This document shows, in pieces, positions 46,141 to 57,727 of a stretch of 64,000 nt of DNA. Source of the DNA: Pyrenochaeta sp. MPI-SDFR-AT-0127 (taxonomy: Eukaryota; Ascomycota; Dothideomycetes; Pleosporales; Cucurbitariaceae); assembly GCA_020747015.1 (NCBI GenBank), contig JAGTJM010000015.1, positions 620,001-684,000 on the forward strand. The letters are read 5' to 3'. The position numbers and the translations under genes were made by a program. A model generated the notes under the pieces. That model had not been told where the DNA came from. It saw only the letters and a program-made list of their open reading frames with translations, and did no database searches. Numbering within the stretch: position 1 is the first letter of the stretch; every line of letters begins with the position of its first letter.

Positions 46141-46813
46141 ATAAGGCGATTGGGCAAGCGAGTGACGGGGCCGAGTGGCAGGTGCGTGGGACTGCTGCGG
46201 GCTATGGCTGCAGCTGAGATGTCTGTTAGGCTGCTGATATCTGGCTTTCTTGTGTTGGTGCACACGCTTTGTCCATGGGCCAAGGCCCCCTGTTACGCTG
46301 ACGCTGCGCTGCCCCCCCGGCGGAGCAGAGCGGAGCCCTACATGGCCCCCAACGGAGCCAATAGCGGAGCCCCTCACCTCCGTCTTGCGCGTCTTTGTTG
46401 CCGACTTATGCGCGTTTGCTCTCCTCGTGGGAATGCCAGCAACGTCGACGCTGCATGTTTTGGCAATGCCTTTACGTGACTTTGGCCCCCTAGTGCATTG
46501 CGTGATGCGCAGTCACTACCGCCATGGCTGCTTGCGTGGGGTTTGGAGCCGAATGACCATGCACTCACGTATGACTCGCAGCAGAGGACTGCATGGCTGC
46601 ATGCATTGCGTGCTCTTCGCAGGCACCAAATCAAACAGTATACATTAGGAGATGGATATCTGGTCATCAACATTCGTACCGCCTGCTGCCATGGCATAGC
46701 ATGGGGTGGGGGATCAATACATTCAACAAAGAATGCTGGCTATACAATAAACATGAAGAGCAAGAAGAACGAGAAGCATGGAAAGAAACACAAGCGCGTC
46801 AAACAATGGTCGT
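46141..46813. other. Intergenic, 0.7 kb
   Basis: This is the upstream region of the transporter and the downstream region of the MBF gene. It may include 5' UTR or an alternative N-terminus of the transporter (open frame to 46377). Confidence 0.5.
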
Positions 46814-49080
46814 TCATAACGGGCTGCCGTCGAGGCCCTCTGCTCGCTCTTGTGTCTCTGCTTCTTCCAGCTCCTGCAGAATCTCTGGCAGCATCGACTC
46901 GACATCCTCTTCCCGTTCACCCAGCGCTTTGGCAATGAGCTTCTTGTACGTGCCCTGCTTTTCGCTCATCCCCGCTACCGAAAGATTGCCGACTACCTCC
47001 CTGACCAGCTCCCTCCGCTCAAGCTGTGCCCGGTGTAACAGCAATGCCAGCCTCATCTTTTCGTTCATCTCCACCGGCGAGTTTGTCTTGTTGGGCTGTG
47101 GCGTGCTATTGCACAGCCGTCTAAGCTCGGCTTTTTGCTCAATTTCAAGGAGGGACTCTGCCTCTTCAACCAGCATTCGTAACTCTTCTTCTTGCTGGCA
47201 ATCTGCTTCGTCGTCGTTCAAATCGACATGTAGGCCGTTGCTCATGCCTTGCAGCTCTGCAACCTGTTTCCGCACCGCTTCCAGTTCTGCTTGCCGCCTC
47301 TTGACCACGCGATCCGCATCAAAGGATTCCGCTTCCTTTTCTTGCAATTCTGACTCGTATGCTGCAGCCAGCTCTTCACACTTCTCCAGCAACGTTGGCG
47401 CCACTTTAGTCATGAGATGCGAAGCCGTCTGCGAGCGGTACTGTGCAGGTTCACGGACAGCCATGCTGGGAAAAGGAACCGGTATCAAGGGGCCAGCATC
47501 CAGCTGCAAACCGTGGCCGTTGAGTTGATGTTCAGGAGGCGGCGCAAACGGTGACGACGAAGCCTGCCGTGTTCGTCCATGCATCCGCCGCCGTTGATTG
47601 AGTTCTCGGATGAGATCATCAGCAGTCTCGCCCTTTTTGTTTGGGACATCTACTACCACATTCCGTCCCAGTAGACTTCGCACGCATTTTCTTGCCCCAT
47701 TCCGCGCCGCAATCATAATCGCCGTATCCCCATTCTGGTCCTGGGCATTGAGAAGCCGGGTCACCTCATCCGGAATCCAGGTTTCCGAGAGCTTGTTGAT
47801 GATGCAGTCGAGATACCATCTCGCACACACGTACTTGTTGGAGCTGCTCGTGGTGGCTGCAATGTGATGAAACACTGTGCCGCCAAACCAGTCGGTCCTG
47901 TGAACTGTCTGCTGGAAGATCTTGACCATACTCGGCATCGTCTCCTTGTCGAAGTTGTTGGTGAACATGACAGCGCGCATCAGGGGTGTCTCCAGATTGT
48001 TCGAAAGGCAGTCGATGCGCGCTCCTCGATGTATCAGCTCCTTGACCACTCCAACGTCGCCCATGGCAGCTGCCCAGTGCATGGCGGCGTGGCCTTTCTC
48101 GTCAATGGGCCGATCCAGATTGATGCTCTGTGGTGGCTCCGGCCATGGACAGGCGGCTTCATGGTCCAAGAGCATAAAGTAGTCGAGCAGTTGATCGGCC
48201 CAGATCTGGTGTTGCTGGTCTAGCAAGGACATCTGGTCCATCCCCCTCTTGCGTTTGCGATTGCCGACCGAGTACTGCGAGACGTCCATCAAGTCATGGT
48301 CGCCCAGCATCGACTCTGAAATGACCGTCTCATTGTCTGGCGTCTCTTCGCGGAACAGGTGAGAGCGGATCTGCGGGGCCTCGTATGGTTCTTCGCTGGC
48401 TTGGGACTGCGAGTTTGTGACAAAAGCTGCCGGTCTAGATTAGCCAGAGCTCTCGTATGCCGCGACATGGAAGGATGGGGTCGAGCAATGAGGGCTGTGT
48501 CGTACACTGCATGGTTTCAAGCGAATAGACATTTTTACCGTTTCGATTGGCGGCCGCAGCGCTCTGTCGCGGCGGCTTCATTCTGTTTGAGGCGGCGGTT
48601 GCATGCTTTGGGGCGGGCGGTGGGCTTCGGTCGCCGGGGACATAGTCGAAGATGGCTCGCATCTTGTCCAAGACGCCATTGCGCTCTGCAAGATGGCGGC
48701 CCTCGTCCAGCGGTATCCAGGTGCCCTGGTACTTTCCGTAGCCGCCCTGCACCTTTTCGTGCACGCCCTTCTGCACCTCGCGCTCGAGAATGCGGGTGCG
48801 GGCGGGCTTGTCGTAGTCGGCCACCTTGAGGATGTGGGTTGCGTTGATCCAGTCGTCGGCGCGGCGGCGCATGACATGGTTGCCGTTGACATTGCATTCG
48901 TAGACGGGCACCTGGCCAGTGTCAGCGCACACGCACGGCTTGCACACGAGGCGACAGTGCTGGGAGAGCCGGGCCAGCCTGGACGGGGAGGGACAGGCGT
49001 GGAGGCACCAAGCCAGTACCTACGTTGCTGTATGTCGCCGAGTAGATCTTGCCATCCGGCGCTGGGGGCATCTTGACCAT
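46814..49080 (-). CDS. mbp1: APSES/KilA-N transcription factor of the MBF complex (Mbp1/Res-type)
   Basis: Exons 49080-49024, 48911-48506 and 48426-46814 give 691 residues. The APSES DNA-binding domain occupies about residues 5-115: [19 protein letters not shown] spliced to [55 protein letters not shown], and [15 protein letters not shown]. Ankyrin repeats begin near 265 ([20 protein letters not shown]) and resume near 383 ([16 protein letters not shown]). A coiled coil (residues about 490-580) and a Leu-rich C-terminal region follow, where partners such as Swi6-like proteins bind. MBF drives G1/S genes through ACGCGT. An upstream in-frame ATG at 49107 is less likely because family members start with MVKxxPAPDGK. 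The gene diverges from NDUFB7 across 266 bp. Confidence 0.94.
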
Positions 49081-49346
49081 GCGAGCGGCTCCAAAAGGGG
49101 GTAGCAAAGTGGTGGGTTAGCTACAGGCCCAGCAGGTGATTTCGTGCCTGGGTGGTGAGACGCGCGCCCGGTGCGAAGTCGCGGTGTTGGCGCGTTGCTC
49201 TCTGCCAAGCCACGGCTCCTCGCCCGTCACGCAGCGCCAGAAGCTCGCCCACCGCAAACCACCGCAGACCACCGCACCGCCCTCTGCCCGCCGCCCACCG
49301 CCTCTCCGCCTGCCATTGAAGCGTCCCTCCACGCCCCGTCGCCACC
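49081..49346. promoter_or_regulatory. Bidirectional promoter of MBF and NDUFB7 with an ACGCG core
   Basis: This 266-bp GC-rich spacer separates two divergent starts. ACGCG occurs at 49160-49164, the core of the MBF site, so autoregulation is possible. This is inferred from the motif only. Confidence 0.4.
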
Positions 49347-49766
49347 ATGACCGTCACCGAGACGATCAAGCATGCCGTCGGCCTCAGCAGCGAGCCTCCG
49401 AGTATGGTGCACCACGCCGCGCTGCCTCTCGCTGCGCTCCCTTGCCTGCACACCCTACTGACCGTCCATGTCTAGAAGCCACCCGCGAGGAGATGAGCGC
49501 CGCCAAACTACCCCTGCCCTACCGAGACTCATGCGCACATCTGCTGATCCCATTGAACCGGTGTCGGCACGACGAGTTCTATCTGCCCTGGAAGTGCGAG
49601 GTATGCCGCCCGCAGTCCATGTCAACATGGCAGCCATGGCCCACGCTAATCCGACTCACAGAACGAGCGGCACTCGTATGAAAAGTGTCAATATGAGGAG
49701 TTCAAGGAGCGAGTGAAGAAGATGGACGAGCTCAGGGCCGCCAAGGCCGGTGCACGAAGCAATTGA
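49347..49766 (+). CDS. NDUFB7: Complex I subunit NDUFB7 (B18)
   Basis: Exons 49347-49401, 49476-49600 and 49662-49766 give 94 residues, the size of fungal B18 subunits. It is an accessory subunit of mitochondrial NADH:ubiquinone oxidoreductase on the intermembrane-space side. The protein reads MTVTETIKHAVGLSSEPPK, then the conserved LPLPYRDSCAHLLIPLNRC, then the twin CX9C halves (C-x9-C ending LNRC, and KCENERHSYEKC), then EFKERVKKMDELRAAK. The twin CX9C pattern implies import by the Mia40 disulfide relay. The second half of the motif spans intron 2, which confirms the splice at 49600/49662. Confidence 0.93.
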
Positions 49767-50063
49767 AGCACATCTACAAGAGCTGGGCCACTATCGAGTC
49801 ACCTTTGTGGCACGGGATGCGCTACATGTATATACCCGAGCAGCGAATACCACCGTACACATCACCGACTCCATATTCATAGCTTAACCAAGCTAAGCAA
49901 GTCGAAACGCCAACTTTGTACCACATCTGTAGTGGGCATGGCAGACTCATTGTGTGATTCCATACGCACTACCAATCCAACACAAAATGTCCATTAATTC
50001 TGACCTCACATGCGATTACTTCTACCTGAACATGCATCTATACATATATCGCGCCGCGGGCAT

Positions 50064-51860
50064 CTACAGCTTGGCTTTGGTGCTCTCCAGTGCTGCCCTT
50101 TCCCTCAACTCCTTCCTCAAAATCTTTCCAGATGGGTTCTTGGGCACAGAATCTACAAACTGCACACCACCTTCTAGTCGTTTGTGCCGAGACACTCGCT
50201 CAGCAAGCCATGCCTTGATGTTCTCCGCAACCTCAGGCGTCGCCCTATCCTGCGATTGGGGCACAATGTAGGCACGTGGTAGTTCTTGACCGTCACTTGA
50301 TACCCGTCAGTAGCTACTTTTCTAAGAACATCTAGGGACTTACTTGGTGACGCCAATGACTGCTGCATCCTGTACCTCTGGATGATCCAACAAAATCGCC
50401 TCCAGCTCAGCAGGAGCGACTTGCAGGCCCTTTACCTTAATCAACTCCTACGCGAAGTCAGCCTCTTGTTTACAGTGAATTGTTCGTGAACCTTTTACCT
50501 TCTTCCTGTCAACGATGAAGAAATGGCCCTCGCCGTCCACATACGCAACATCTCCGGTCTTCAACCACCCGTCAGCCGTGAGCGTGTCCCGCGTTGCATC
50601 TGGCTTGTTCCAATATCCTTTCATGACATTGGGCCCGCGGACCCAAACCTCTCCTCTCTCGCCCCGAGGCGCCTCAACCTTGCCCTCATCATCCAAGACA
50701 ATTTTGGCCTCGCAGTTGGCCACAAGCTCGCCCACAGAGAAGCTGTCCGAGTACTTGGAGGGATCGAACGTTGTAGCCGCGCAGGTCACCTCTGTCATAC
50801 CCCAACCTTGCTTCACGTTGACTTGCCCATTTGGCCAGAGGCGCTCGAATTCTCTGCTCACTTCGCGACCGAGCGGTGCAGCGCCGGAGCCCACGGTCTG
50901 CACAGACGAGAGATCGAACTTTTTCGTGGCAGGGTGCTTAGCCATAGCCACAATGACTGGTGGGACCAAGGCAAGATCCGTAATTTTATACTTTTGCACG
51001 TACTGCAGCATTTCGAGGAAATCGAATTTGGGCATCATGTACACTGGCACACGCGACTTTATCGCATTGAAACAGAAGACCGCTTGTGCCATGGCGTGAT
51101 ACATGGGCAGAAAACAGAGGTAGCGCTTGTACGGGAGCCTCTGGGCGTAGTTGGGTGCGAGGGTGCTTATATGGACTTGTTGGCCACAGTTTGCGACGTA
51201 GTTCTTGTGTGTTATCATGACGCCTTTGGCAACGCCTGTCGTACCCGAAGAGTAGTTCAGCGCAACGACACGATCCAACTCTTCATCAGACCGTAGATCT
51301 GGCCAGGCATACGCGGCACCTCGCTCTGGGGAGTCGAGGAGGTCAGTCCAATGACGCACAGTTCCTAGTTCTGTGTTCTTCTCGACCTTGCGCCCCTCGA
51401 AAGTTGCGATTCCGTCATCGAAGAGGAAGATACGTTCAGCGCCCATGCCAATCTCTTTCGCCGCCTTGATACCTGTCTCTAAACCACTCTCCGCGCAGAG
51501 TAAGTACTTTGCTCCACTATCCTTTAATTGATACGCCAATTCTCGTGCCACATAAGTCGGATTGGCACCAGTAAAAATGCCCTCCGCCATGATTGCGCCC
51601 ATTACCACCGATGGAAAGAACAGCGTATTACCGCTGAATAGTAAGACGCGGTCGCCAGGTTGGAAACCTGAGCGTCGCAGTCCTGAAGCGAAGCGCTGTG
51701 CATAGAGACGGTAGTCGGAAATGGAAAGGAAGTATTTTTCGGGTTCAGAGGCAGATATATATGCTGGTGTCTTGGGGAGGTCGGCTGTGGGAGATTCGAA
51801 TATGAAAGTTGGAAGGGAAACCTGGGGCGTTGGAAACGCCCAGCGAGATTTAATGACCAT
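50064..51860 (-). CDS. Peroxisomal acyl-CoA ligase, 4-coumarate-CoA ligase-like
   Basis: Exons 51860-50499, 50447-50344 and 50295-50064 give 565 residues of an ANL-superfamily adenylating enzyme that makes an acyl-AMP and then an acyl-CoA thioester. The P-loop-like motif is [20 protein letters not shown]. Later motifs are [30 protein letters not shown], the hinge [16 protein letters not shown], and the catalytic lysine in [11 protein letters not shown]. The protein ends in Ala-Lys-Leu, a PTS1-type tripeptide, so peroxisomal import is expected. Introns of 51 and 48 bp interrupt the hinge and the C-terminal domain. Fungal relatives activate coumarate, phenylacetate, fatty acids or secondary-metabolite precursors; the substrate here cannot be read. 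Confidence 0.92.
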
Positions 51861-54641
51861 CTTGACGACGTTGGCGACGAGAAGTTCTTCCTCAAAGTAC
51901 AGCTCTTATCCTCAGTTCTCCAGCAGGGGTAGCGCAGGTGATGGAGCAAGCTCTCAATTCGAAAATCCTCAAGCAACAACTCTTAACGATTCGAGTAAGC
52001 GAGCGCGAGTGTGCAGGCGAGAAAGTGTCACGTCTCTGCCAAACATCAGCATCCGCCCGACTCTTACGGACGTAACAACGACTAATACTAACTTTATGTC
52101 CTCAAAGGTTTGCCCAAGGCCCTCATGTGCGTGCCTGTGTAGTGTAGATTTGAACAGCTCATGTTAACGGGCGAGACCTTCCGGCTCAAGATACATAGCT
52201 TTGCCCCAACTCCAACCTCCGAGGTCTTCTCCACGCGACGTCAACATCATGGCACAGACCGTAAGCCAGCCACGAAAGGCTGAGTCGTTAGCTTCATCAA
52301 GTTAGAGCAGTGGGCATTTGTGACCATCCGAGAGGCGCCGTTCGTTGCGGGGATATATGTGAGCCGAGGCTGCGGGTTAGCGAGGCTGGGGTTGGGGGAA
52401 AGGGCAATTTGAGTTCGGTTATATGCTGCAAGACAAACACTTGTTTCATAACATGATCCGAACAAGCCTTGCATCCCAGAGCCCACAACCTCCAGATTGC
52501 TTCGCGTTGAACCTCATTCTACGTCTTTGTTTTTGTTTTAAATCACTTGGCATACTTGGTCCCATCATGATTGGTCCAGTCGCAACAGGTAAGATCCTCC
52601 CAAGTACAGGCATTTGGCAAAGTATGCTGGCGCGGACGTGATACAAAAAGTTGCGCAAGTATAATTTGAGTACAACTTATATGCGGATGCCAACGAGTTC
52701 GTGCCTGTGGAGCCAACCCCGTGCACAACAACAAAAAGCCGTATGGTCACCCAGTTTTGCATTCATTGATCAAGCCTGACGAGAATGGCTCTTGTTCCAC
52801 CCTATACAGGAGCGTCTTGCAGCTTTGAGCCAACAAGAAATGTGTCTTTGCTAGCGACTTCCAACTAGCCTCGCTCAAGTCTCAGGTCCTGGTCTGTTCA
52901 TGATATGCACCGAGACTGAGTCTTTACTTGTTACACGCGACATCAGCATACAATTCTATGGTTTGAGCCAAGCAGTGCATACCTACATCATGACCGATTA
53001 GGCTGGAGCAACTTGGTCTTCAAGGAGCAGGGTCCACAGCATAGTGCTATTAGCCTCCATCGACTTTTCAAGGGATCAATGAATCATAGCCTTAATGGAG
53101 AAAAAGGATACATCTTTGTCGCGAATGTTGTAGGCGGTCGAGTATCGCGGTCAGTAGTTGTGTGACAGGGCCTTCATGTGTTGGAAGCTTGTCCAAAAGT
53201 ATCGCTTGTAGATCTGGTTAGTGTCCTTGTCGTCTTTAGCGTGAACGTCTACCAGCAAACGGGCTGTACTAGACATCTGGTATTCTGCTTCCTTGCCAAT
53301 TCAACTTCGATCCCTTGATTGTGCTTTTCCTGCCATAGACGATTTCTAGTCTCTTCTTCTTGCAAAATTGGCTCTGAATACTGGCTGTCATAGAAACGGC
53401 TGCGGCCATCTGGACTGAAATTCAACCTGGAGTTTACCATGAGCTCTTTACAGGCTATTTGTTGGACTGGAATTTCCAGGCCCCCATTCCAACTCCCACA
53501 ACGATCTTCCTGCTACATATCAGGAGATGTATCGCACACTTCGACATGATGGTCAATTCATGGTCAAAAAGATGTCTGGAGAAAGAGACCATCGTCTTCA
53601 ATCAGGGAATAGTGAGATTTAATGATCACGGTGCGGAACAAACGAAAGGGGCTAAATAACGCTCTCTGCGAATACGGAGGACGTTTTTTCCCCTCTTTGC
53701 ACTCTCTTCAAAACGACGTGGTCATGGCAGAGAGTAGCAAAGTGTAGGGATTTGCCTCTTAGCATGTGTTCGCCTGAAATCTAATTGCCTCGCCTGAATG
53801 CACTGATCACTAATGTCATGTATTGTACAAGGCAATTAAAAGATCAATGGGGCCCGAGAGCATATCTCTAACAGGGGTACTGGGGCCGAGCCTATATGAC
53901 CTATGATACTAAATTGATGGAGCAACGTGAATGAATAACCGTACACCACGAGAACTATTGGAGATTGGTCTCAAAAGAGTGAAACAGGACGTCAGCGAAG
54001 GAAGACGTTACACACAGAACACATGTTTGCATGTATACATACCAACCTAAGAAGTCATCGTCCTATATACTGCATTCTTGCATAGGTGTGGAGCCTATTT
54101 GGCGCATTACATTTAGATGGTTGCGCTTGGCTTTCCTACGCTAGTACTTCTAATATATTGATGATCTGGATTCTGTCTATCCACTGAGTATCAGTTCCGA
54201 GGTGTCGGTGCTCGGAAGGTCCGACACACATCGGAAAGGCACCTTCGCATTTTCCGTTTCCGGCCGGGCCGACTCACCTCCTCACAATCACCGCTGCTTT
54301 GGGTCAGCCCAGCGATCAATCTTGCATATTGTATGAATCAGATATTTACACTAACTGCTTGTGACAGGTGCTGCCGTGTAACAGGAAATTAGCGCGTATT
54401 CACACCAAATTCATCCAATCTCAAGAAAGAGCTTGTGAGCTAAGAACCACTGATTGATTTATGCAACTGCCGATGAAAGTATACTTAGGTATCAACACCA
54501 AAAGATCGCAAGTCGGCAGTTACGTCTTGCTCAAGCTCTCGGTGTAACTTCTCAGAAGGTCATAGACTTTACCATCATCCATAATTACGGCTCTTGGATC
54601 AGCGCGGGGGGGAAAAGGGGCTCGGTTCTATTTCAGACGGC
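51861..54641. other. Gene-poor interval, 2.8 kb
   Basis: This lies between the divergent acyl-CoA ligase and lipase genes. A short plus-strand ATG at 52249 (MAQT then GTAAGC) could be a tiny first exon followed by QWAFVTIREAPFVAGIY, but no downstream exons can be joined. Otherwise only unremarkable short frames are seen. Confidence 0.4.
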
Positions 54642-54647
54642 TATAAA
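54642..54647 (+). promoter_or_regulatory. TATA box of the lipase gene
   Basis: TATAAA lies 79-84 bp before the lipase ATG at 54726, in good position for a core promoter. Confidence 0.5.
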
Positions 54648-54725
54648 TGCGAAGAGGTAGACGCTTCATACCGACATATCCTGGATTCACGTCTTCCGGT
54701 ATCTTCGCATCTCTGACCTTCTATC

Positions 54726-56090
54726 ATGAAGCTGTGTCCTATCATTCTTTCCCCCTTTTTCCTCGCCCTCAGCTATGCGCAAGAAGCATGCGATGCAGGT
54801 TGTCAGGCTGCCTTTCAACAATTGCTCCGAATTGAGTCGGCATCCTGGGTATCCCAGAATGTAACGAAGGAAGAATTCTATAGTACGCCCTCCAATGCGA
54901 GCAGCGCAAAACCAGGCGATGTGCTACGATGGCAAGATCTCTCGCGCGAAATTGTCAACACCAAATACTCGCCGCCAGCCGGCATGTCCATTTCACGCTT
55001 CCTCTACATGACGGAAGATATCGACCGGAAACCAATTCCAGCCAGTGCTTTCGTGCTCCTTCCTTTCTCAAATTCTGACCCGAATAAGCCGCTCAAGACC
55101 CTTGTGTGGACCCATGGGACGGCGGGATGGGGTCGCAACTGTGCGCCATCAAATCATAAAGATCTGTATTATGAGTGGCAGGGTCCGTATGCCCTGGCTC
55201 AGGCTGGCTATGCAGTCATCGCACCAGATTACGCAGGTCAAGGATCCGACATTCCGCAAGGCTTCATGTACGAGGCTGGATACCTTCATGCAGCTGATGT
55301 CGCGTATGGGTTGATTGCTGCACGTAAGGTCCTTGGTGGGCTACTGTCTAAGGAGTGGATAGTCGTCGGCCACAGTGAGGGTGGTATGACCGCATGGCGA
55401 ACGAATGAGCGACTTGCAATGCCCGATCAAAAGGAATTGCTCAAAGCAGGCAAATTTCTTGGTTCAGTAGCCAACTCACCAGCGCTCCGACCACTGGATC
55501 TCATCCCAGAATCTATCCGCCGGGCAAATGGTGGCCCAATTGGAGATGCGGTGTCCGTCTTCTTCCTTCAGTCTCTTGCTGGCCTTTTCCCAGGCCAGTT
55601 TCGTGTGGAAGACTATGTTACGGATAAGGTTCTCGGCCGCATCCCGCTTGTGAACCAGGGCTGCCTGTTGTCTGGACGGGCGCTCTTCGCAAACCTCACT
55701 GCAAACGAGCTCTTCAAGGACTTGAGCTGGCTTAAGCATCCGCTTGTTGTGGATTGGCAGAAACGCTACAACGGTGCTGGCCCACATGCTCTTGCTGCAC
55801 CTATGCTCGTGGTCCAAGGAATCACAGATCCCCTCACATATGCAAACAACACGGAATGGGACTTTAATCAGACGTGTTCCAAACATCCTGAATCCAGCGC
55901 GACTTTGTTGCTGTATCCAGATACGGACCATAATGTTGCTACGACAGTACCGCAACTTGACTTTTTGAGGTGGATTCAAGATCGCTTCGATGGAGTTAAA
56001 GCTACCAAGGGTTGCGAGATAAAGACGGTGAAGACGATAACAACAAGATTTAGAAATGTTGGTACATTCTATTCCGGAACGAGCGGCTAG
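54726..56090 (+). CDS. Secretory lipase (LIP family)
   Basis: This single-exon gene encodes 454 residues. It is a secreted triacylglycerol lipase of the fungal LIP family (Candida CalA/LIP type). The signal peptide is MKLCPIILSPFFLALSYA. The alpha/beta-hydrolase core has the oxyanion-region LVWTHGTAGWGRNCAPS and the substrate-side APDYAGQGSDIPQGF. The nucleophile elbow is VVGHSEGGMTAW with Ser217. The Asp lies in VVQGITDPLTYANN, and the His in LYPDTDHNVATTVPQ. Paired cysteines near the N-terminus (ACDAGC) and several N-x-S/T sites fit an extracellular protein. An overlapping ATG at 54647 in another frame is not the start. It probably serves nutrition or host-surface lipid use; the substrate range is unknown. 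Confidence 0.93.
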   Translation: MKLCPIILSPFFLALSYAQEACDAGCQAAFQQLLRIESASWVSQNVTKEEFYSTPSNASSAKPGDVLRWQDLSREIVNTKYSPPAGMSISRFLYMTEDIDRKPIPASAFVLLPFSNSDPNKPLKTLVWTHGTAGWGRNCAPSNHKDLYYEWQGPYALAQAGYAVIAPDYAGQGSDIPQGFMYEAGYLHAADVAYGLIAARKVLGGLLSKEWIVVGHSEGGMTAWRTNERLAMPDQKELLKAGKFLGSVANSPALRPLDLIPESIRRANGGPIGDAVSVFFLQSLAGLFPGQFRVEDYVTDKVLGRIPLVNQGCLLSGRALFANLTANELFKDLSWLKHPLVVDWQKRYNGAGPHALAAPMLVVQGITDPLTYANNTEWDFNQTCSKHPESSATLLLYPDTDHNVATTVPQLDFLRWIQDRFDGVKATKGCEIKTVKTITTRFRNVGTFYSGTSG

Positions 56091-56785
56091 ACATTACCGG
56101 TTCGATATGGACTTTGCATCGCTACATCTCAACTTTCTTCCAACTTGATTGAGAGTTAAACTTTTATTCAAGCAAGATCGAGATTCAATCAACAAAACGC
56201 TTATGGCCGTAGCAATGTATTCTTACTTTTATTCTCATAGCACACATCTCTAAAATTAAAGGCTCCTCTGCTTCAGATTACGTCATCTTCTACTATTGTT
56301 GTAGCGATATAAGATATTTGTGATAGCTAATGATAGGTCAGTATTCTTTAGGTTGTCATTGTGAGGCGATTAAGATGTTTGAGGCCCGAGGACGGTATGA
56401 AAATTTGGTACATTCACAATCCAATACGTATGTAAATGTTTGAATTTGAATATCTGCTGCTCATACGGTCATGTCCGTACTGAGACATCCAAGGTGATGG
56501 AATTTCAATACACTTCTCTTAAGTAGACTATCGCAGCCGTGGGAGACCGCTACTCCAAACATAAATCACGGTAGGCTATCACGTGTTAGCGTACCCGCGC
56601 TAAACCCCCGCCTCAACGCGCCCACGCGTCGAACCTTGGTCCCCAACCATTTTATCATACTTCTCCAGTTCGTCAGCACCGCCTACCGCACATATCAAAG
56701 CTGCCTGCAACTAACTTCAGAACTTTTCTATTAGTTTCAGTGCGCATTTGACGCTCTAAGCAACACACTTGCCTTGCTATCGACA
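56091..56785. other. Intergenic, 0.7 kb
   Basis: This is the 3' flank of the lipase gene, AT-rich for the window, then the promoter of RPA3. The promoter part carries two ACGCG elements described separately. Confidence 0.5.
56616..56629. promoter_or_regulatory. Two ACGCG/ACGCGT sites upstream of RPA3
   Basis: ACGCG at 56616-56620 and ACGCGT at 56624-56629 lie about 157-170 bp before the RPA3 start, close together. These match MluI cell-cycle boxes, which in yeasts drive DNA replication genes via MBF. Function here is inferred. Confidence 0.5.
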
Positions 56786-57354
56786 ATGGACCACCCGCAA
56801 ACCCCCCGCATCCTTGCGCCTCACCTTTCCAATTTCCAACACCGCATAGTCCGCATGCTGGGCAAAGTCGTACAGTTGCGTGGCGAGAATGCAATCATTG
56901 ATGCTGGAGGCCAGGTCGATGTCATCCTGAATAGAGTGAATTATCCTCCATCCCCACTTTCCTAACCGACCGTCTATCCCGAACCTGCAACTTTCAAGTG
57001 GGGTTCTGTTTTTGGTTGAAGGAGTAGGACTTAGATTGAATAGATGCTAATGACACATGCAGGACTCTCATCTCGCTGTCGGCCATGCAGTTGAGATCAT
57101 TGGCAAGGTGGACCAAAACTTGGCTATCAAGGTCCAAGCTGCCACGGATTTCGGAACGAACATCGGTATGTCATCTTTTCCACTTTGGGTTGTTCTGTAG
57201 TTCTTAACCTCAAACGTATGTTTCGAGCGGAAGAGAGAAGTACGGGACACACGGAGCACAGGATATGACTGACGTGTTGACAGATTTCACCGCTGTCAAC
57301 GCAGTCGTGGAGGCAACGCATCGGTACAAGGAGATTTTCTATGACGGCGAATGA
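56786..57354 (+). CDS. rfa3: Replication protein A small subunit (RPA3/RPA14)
   Basis: Exons 56786-56935, 57063-57165 and 57284-57354 give 107 residues, the family size. It is the smallest subunit of the heterotrimeric single-stranded DNA-binding complex RPA. The protein is one OB fold: RILAPHLSNFQHRIVRMLGKV, then QLRGENAIIDAGGQVDVILNR, then SHLAVGHAVEIIGKVDQNLAIKV, then DFTAVNAVVEATHRY. The C-terminal helix is the trimerisation surface in known structures. Introns are 127 and 118 bp, longer than the window norm. Splice joins NR|DSHL (phase 0) and NI|DFT both restore continuous OB-fold strands. Confidence 0.93.
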
Positions 57355-57727
57355 GCAGGGAGCAATTATGCAGGATTATGCCCATAGCATGGGACAAGCG
57401 AAGCCGGCATGCGCCAGGGCGAAGACTGTCCTTGGCCCTCTTAAGAGAGTGCAGCGCAGCGATGTATTCACCAATAATAACGACGTCAGAGTCCGACACG
57501 ATATACGATGTTTGAACAATGTATAGGCTGCGATGGTTTTACATTTGCCATATTCCTACAGAACAATGCTTCCAGTTTGCATAACCTTCAAACTCTAGTT
57601 CAATCACAGGTATCATACAATGTTATCGTGTATGCGCCAAAAAGGACATCGAACGTTTCAAACTTAAGTCATTCACCAAAGACGTCCTGTCGTGAATTGA
57701 TATAAACAAAGAGAGCTCGACACTCAC
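57355..57727. other. Intergenic between convergent genes, 0.4 kb
   Basis: This is the shared 3' region of RPA3 (+) and the hydrolase-like gene (-). Nothing is recognised. Confidence 0.55.

Noticed and set aside
45622..46479. A 285-codon plus-strand open frame
   Set aside because: Antisense to the 5' coding part of the EamA transporter; its content mirrors the GC-rich repeats of that gene.
46593..47528. A 311-codon plus-strand open frame opposite the MBF gene
   Set aside because: Ser/Arg-rich antisense shadow of the MBF C-terminal coding exon; no start context or domain.
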